Below the pieces are notes generated by a model. That model was given only the letters and a program-made list of their open reading frames with translations, was not told where the DNA came from and did not search any database. DNA of 25,902 bases from CF-161 sp035259145 (GTDB taxonomy: Bacteria; Chloroflexota; Dormibacteria; Dormibacterales; Dormibacteraceae): contig DATFWQ010000090.1 in assembly GCA_035259145.1 (NCBI GenBank), positions 1 to 25,902 of the forward strand. Direction: 5' to 3'. This document shows positions 23,732 to 25,902 of this stretch, one piece after another. Both the position numbers and the translations under genes were made by a program. The number at the start of each line of letters is the position of its first letter. Within the stretch, counting starts at the first letter, position 1.

Positions 23732-23752
23732 CATCCCGCTTGAGCAGGGATC
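23732..23752. repeat. REP-like palindromic element / possible terminator
   Basis: ATCCCGC-TTGA-GCAGGGAT forms a seven-pair stem with one bulged A, twelve bases after the small-gene stop. Read on the minus strand it gives CTGGATCCCTGCTCAAGCGGGATG, which resembles the short intergenic palindromes widespread in many genomes that spuriously encode PWIPAQAG-like peptides. No T-run follows. A genome-wide count would show whether it is dispersed. Confidence 0.45.
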
Positions 23753-23754
23753 CA

Positions 23755-23925
23755 GGGCACGGTCACCCGGCAGCCGAGCGGCCAATGGGCAATCGCCTCG
23801 CGGGTGAGGGCTTGCAACCCGGCCTCGTACGCGATGAGCAGGTCCCTGGTGGGCCTGCGCAAGCTGCTCAGGTTCGGGTCGACTCCGCGGGACCGGCTGT
23901 GCACGTCGGCGCCCGATGCGTCCAT
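23755..23925 (-). pseudogene. Possible small gene or gene remnant
   Basis: On the minus strand from ATG 23925 the frame shows strong G/C in third positions for about 57 codons (PNLSSLRRPTRDLLIAYEAGLQ then ALTREAIAHWPLGCRVTVPW), coding-like in character, and then runs into the palindrome at 23732-23752 and continues antisense to 23653. There is no clear ribosome binding site or recognisable family. It may be a decayed gene end or chance. Nothing else was seen between 23721 and 23988. Confidence 0.22.
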
Positions 23926-23976
23926 GACCCGGACGAAGCGTTGACCTCGCCGATCCTCCCCGCTGATTTGAACGGG

Positions 23977-23982
23977 TACTCT
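23977..23982 (+). promoter_or_regulatory. -10-like element before the zinc-ribbon gene
   Basis: TACTCT fits the TANNNT -10 pattern and ends six bases before ATG 23989, so the transcript would start at the start codon. No -35 match and no ribosome binding site are seen, which fits a leaderless message. Confidence 0.4.
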
Positions 23983-23988
23983 GCGTCT

Positions 23989-24291
23989 ATGTGGCTGGTG
24001 TGCTCACAGCGCTGCGGCAGCAAGCTCTTCCGTGCCTTGTTCGCCGAGGTCGAGGTGGACGCCGGCGGCGAGTACCAGGCACACAGGGTTGTCCAGCCCG
24101 GATACCTGTGCCTGAACTGCGGAGCGCCGGCAGTGGACCTGGGCAGCGTCTCAGAGGCGATGGATGAGGAGGCTGAGGCCGACGTTGCGGTGATGTCGGT
24201 GGAGCTGCTCTGCCCGATCTGCGAAACGAAGGTCGCAGTCGTCCCGGGCGAGGAGTGCCCGAACTGCGGGGCAGCACTCGAAGCGGTCTAG
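23989..24291 (+). CDS. Zinc-ribbon protein of unknown function
   Basis: The 100-residue product starts at ATG 23989. It carries four cysteine pairs: VCSQRC near the start, YLCLNCGAP around residue 45, ELLCPICETK around 75, and EECPNCGAALE near the end. The last three are CxxC knuckles. The last two together fit a zinc ribbon, and the first two may form a second one. An acidic stretch (EAMDEEAEADVAV) lies between them. Such proteins often bind nucleic acid or partner proteins; no other domain is visible. The open frame upstream is not coding-like. It is convergent with the MshC-like gene, with 52 bases between them. Confidence 0.72.
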   Translation: MWLVCSQRCGSKLFRALFAEVEVDAGGEYQAHRVVQPGYLCLNCGAPAVDLGSVSEAMDEEAEADVAVMSVELLCPICETKVAVVPGEECPNCGAALEAV

Positions 24292-24343
24292 GGGGTCCTC
24301 GGGGCAACCGGGGGGGACCGGAGGCCGAGGGGCCGGTCGCGAT

Positions 24344-25630
24344 TCAGGTGAGGGAGGCGCTGCCGCAGAGGATGGCAGCCATCCAGGCGGCGGCGGCGCC
24401 GTCACGCCGCCGGACAGCGGCACGAAGCGCGCGCACAGCCCGGGGGGTGTCCAGGTCGTCGTCCAGGGCTGCTGAGAACTCAGAGATCAGGTCGCCGGCC
24501 GCTCCCACCGGCGTGCGCCCCAGGGCTCGCCCCTCCCCCGCTCCGAGATGCCCATCTGGGCCCGCCCTACCCCCACCAGTGGCGGTCCCGCCCCCGCCGC
24601 CACCACCGAGCAGCTCCGCCAGGCGGGCCGTCAGACGCGCGGCATCCGCCAGGCCCTCCCAGCGAAAGGTCCAGTCCGACCGGTAGCGGTGTGACGCCAG
24701 GTATAAGCGGAGCGCGGCCGCGGGTGCTCGTTCCAGCGCCTCCCGTACCACGACCAGGTTGCCGAGCGACTTCGACATCTTGTGGCCGCCGTACCGGACC
24801 ATGCCAGTGTGCATCCAGGCACGCGCAAAGGGAACATAGCCTGTTAAGGACTCCGACTGCGCCCTCTCCGACTCGTGGTGGGAGAAGCGCAGGTCTCGGC
24901 CTCCACCGTGCACGTCCACCTGCTCGCCGAGATAGCGCATCGACATGGCGGTGCACTCGATGTGCCAGCCGGGGCGGCCATTTCCGTAGCGGGAAGGCCA
25001 TGCCGGCTCGTCGGGCTGAGACCGGCGCCAGAGCTGGAAATCGAGCGCGTCGCGCCTTGCCCCCGGACCAACGTCACCCAGGAGGCCCTCATCGCGCAGC
25101 TTCCTCAACATGGAGCGCCGAGTGCCGTGCGAAAGCTCGCCATAACCCGGGTACCGTGACACGTCGAAATAGACGTCATCCGTCTGGTACGCAAAGCGGG
25201 CGTCGACCAGCTGATTCACTGCCGCGAGAATGACCGGGATCTCCTTTGAAACCAGCGGCATCACGTCGGGCGGGCGCCAACCGAGCGCTGTCATGTCGGC
25301 CACAAAGCTCTCCAGCTGCTCCTTTGCCAGCACATCCCAGGGAATGCCTGCCTTGCGGGCGCGCTCGAACAACGGGTCGTCGACGTCGGTGACATTCTGG
25401 ATGTACCGCACCTGAACGCCGGAGGCCTCCGCCCACCGCACAAGGTGGTCGAACGCAGAAAAGGAGAACGCGTGGCCCATGTGGCCCGAGTCGTACGGTG
25501 TGACACCGCAGACGTAAAGCCTCAGCAGGCCGGCAGTCCCCCCTTCCGGGTCTACCGACAGCGGGAGCGGCACCACCTGCCGCCGCAGGCTGTCATAGAC
25601 CCGGATGCTACAGCTGGCTTCCGGACCCAA
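24344..25630 (-). CDS. mshC: MshC-like cysteine ligase (cysteinyl-tRNA synthetase family, no anticodon domain)
   Basis: The 428-residue protein belongs to the class I CysRS/MshC family. Zinc ligands are C41 (YVCGVTPYD), C226 (WHIECTAM), H251 and E255 (SHHESE). The HIGH-type motif is HMGH (50-53), and KMSKS is at 284-288. The GVTPYD and HMGH wording and the short length favour MshC, which joins cysteine to glucosaminyl-inositol in mycothiol synthesis, over CysRS, which has GPTVYD and a C-terminal anticodon domain. A run of seven glycines (342-348) and a Gly/Ala linker separate the core from a small helical tail. The start is probably TTG 25630, since homology (SIRVYDSL) begins before any ATG or GTG; this overlaps metK by 23 bases. 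A divergent, anticodon-domain-less CysRS is the alternative. Confidence 0.85.
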   Translation of the reverse strand: MGPEASCSIRVYDSLRRQVVPLPLSVDPEGGTAGLLRLYVCGVTPYDSGHMGHAFSFSAFDHLVRWAEASGVQVRYIQNVTDVDDPLFERARKAGIPWDVLAKEQLESFVADMTALGWRPPDVMPLVSKEIPVILAAVNQLVDARFAYQTDDVYFDVSRYPGYGELSHGTRRSMLRKLRDEGLLGDVGPGARRDALDFQLWRRSQPDEPAWPSRYGNGRPGWHIECTAMSMRYLGEQVDVHGGGRDLRFSHHESERAQSESLTGYVPFARAWMHTGMVRYGGHKMSKSLGNLVVVREALERAPAAALRLYLASHRYRSDWTFRWEGLADAARLTARLAELLGGGGGGGTATGGGRAGPDGHLGAGEGRALGRTPVGAAGDLISEFSAALDDDLDTPRAVRALRAAVRRRDGAAAAWMAAILCGSASLT

Positions 25631-25902
25631 CGCCTCGGGCGGCCTCGCGCAGCGTGTCTGCGCAGTCCGTCCGTTCCCAGGGCAGGTCGAGGTCGTCTCG
25701 GCCGAAGTGGCCGTACGCCGCTGTAGGCGTGTACAGCGGACGGCGGAGATCGAGGTTGTCAATGATGGCCGCAGGCCGGAGGTCGAAGTAGCGACGGACC
25801 AGCTGCAGCAGGTCGTCCTCGGACAGCCTGCCGGTCCCGAACGTCTCGATTGCGATCGACGTGGGCCGGGCGCGACCGATCGCGTACGACACCTGCACCT
25901 CG
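25608..25902 (-). CDS. metK: S-adenosylmethionine synthetase, C-terminal part (cut by window edge)
   Basis: Only the last 98 codons lie in the window; the frame is open at the right edge and ends with TAG at 25608. The conserved C-terminal domain is clear: EVQVSYAIGRARPTSI, IETFGTG, YFDLRPAAIIDNLDLRRPLY, TAAYGHFGRDDLDLPWERTD. The enzyme makes S-adenosylmethionine from methionine and ATP. The tail after the last motif is slightly extended (about 17 residues). Its end overlaps the start of the MshC-like gene, so the two are probably in one transcript. Confidence 0.95.
   Translation of the reverse strand, partial: EVQVSYAIGRARPTSIAIETFGTGRLSEDDLLQLVRRYFDLRPAAIIDNLDLRRPLYTPTAAYGHFGRDDLDLPWERTDCADTLREAARGVGSGSQL

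Noticed and set aside
23740..23988. Upstream extension of the zinc-ribbon frame
   Set aside because: The extended part is not coding-like on the plus strand and starts within a palindrome; ATG 23989 follows a -10-like box.

Overview
The window is very GC-rich, and codon third positions in the real genes are mostly G or C. GTG and TTG starts are common, neighbouring genes often overlap by a few bases, and several genes look leaderless (a -10-like hexamer sits right before the start codon). Together with an MshC-type cysteine ligase this suggests a high-GC terrabacterial lineage: Actinomycetota, or Chloroflexota/Dormibacterota-like. The sequence alone cannot decide among them, and I see no rRNA, tRNA, CRISPR array or insertion sequence.

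Positions 1-10620 (minus strand) hold a cell-surface polysaccharide locus. In transcription order it encodes a Gfo/Idh/MocA sugar dehydrogenase, a DegT/DnrJ aminotransferase, an unrecognised Rossmann-like protein, a sugar N-formyltransferase, an NAD-dependent sugar epimerase, a second DegT/DnrJ aminotransferase, a Wzx-like flippase and a family-2 glycosyltransferase. Most junctions overlap by 4-16 bases, so this is almost certainly one operon. After a 251-base gap comes a secreted N,N-dimethylformamidase-like protein cut by the left window edge. The logical pathway is oxidation, transamination and N-formylation of a nucleotide sugar, then glycan assembly and export.

Positions 10773-16011 (plus strand) encode an envelope module: a small lipoprotein, an MFS transporter, a membrane-anchored TolB/WD40-like propeller protein, a secreted lysyl-oxidase-fold protein with two bacterial Ig-like domains, and a 32-residue mini-ORF with a good ribosome binding site. 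A convergent family-4 glycosyltransferase follows (16064-17179, minus). Its 391-base divergent intergenic region leads to metG.

Positions 17571-23107 hold metG, a TPR-repeat protein that overlaps the metG 3' end on the opposite strand, a TetR-type regulator with two tandem HTH domains that heads an ABC-2 exporter operon, and a small membrane protein. Positions 23233-24291 hold a coupled pair of small unknown genes, a palindromic element and a zinc-ribbon protein. On the minus strand at the right edge lie an MshC-like cysteine ligase and the C-terminal end of metK, a cysteine/methionine metabolism pair.

The best candidates for something new are the unrecognised protein inside the formylated-amino-sugar operon, the double-HTH TetR regulator, the lysyl-oxidase-fold protein with no visible copper site, and the coupled small-gene pair.
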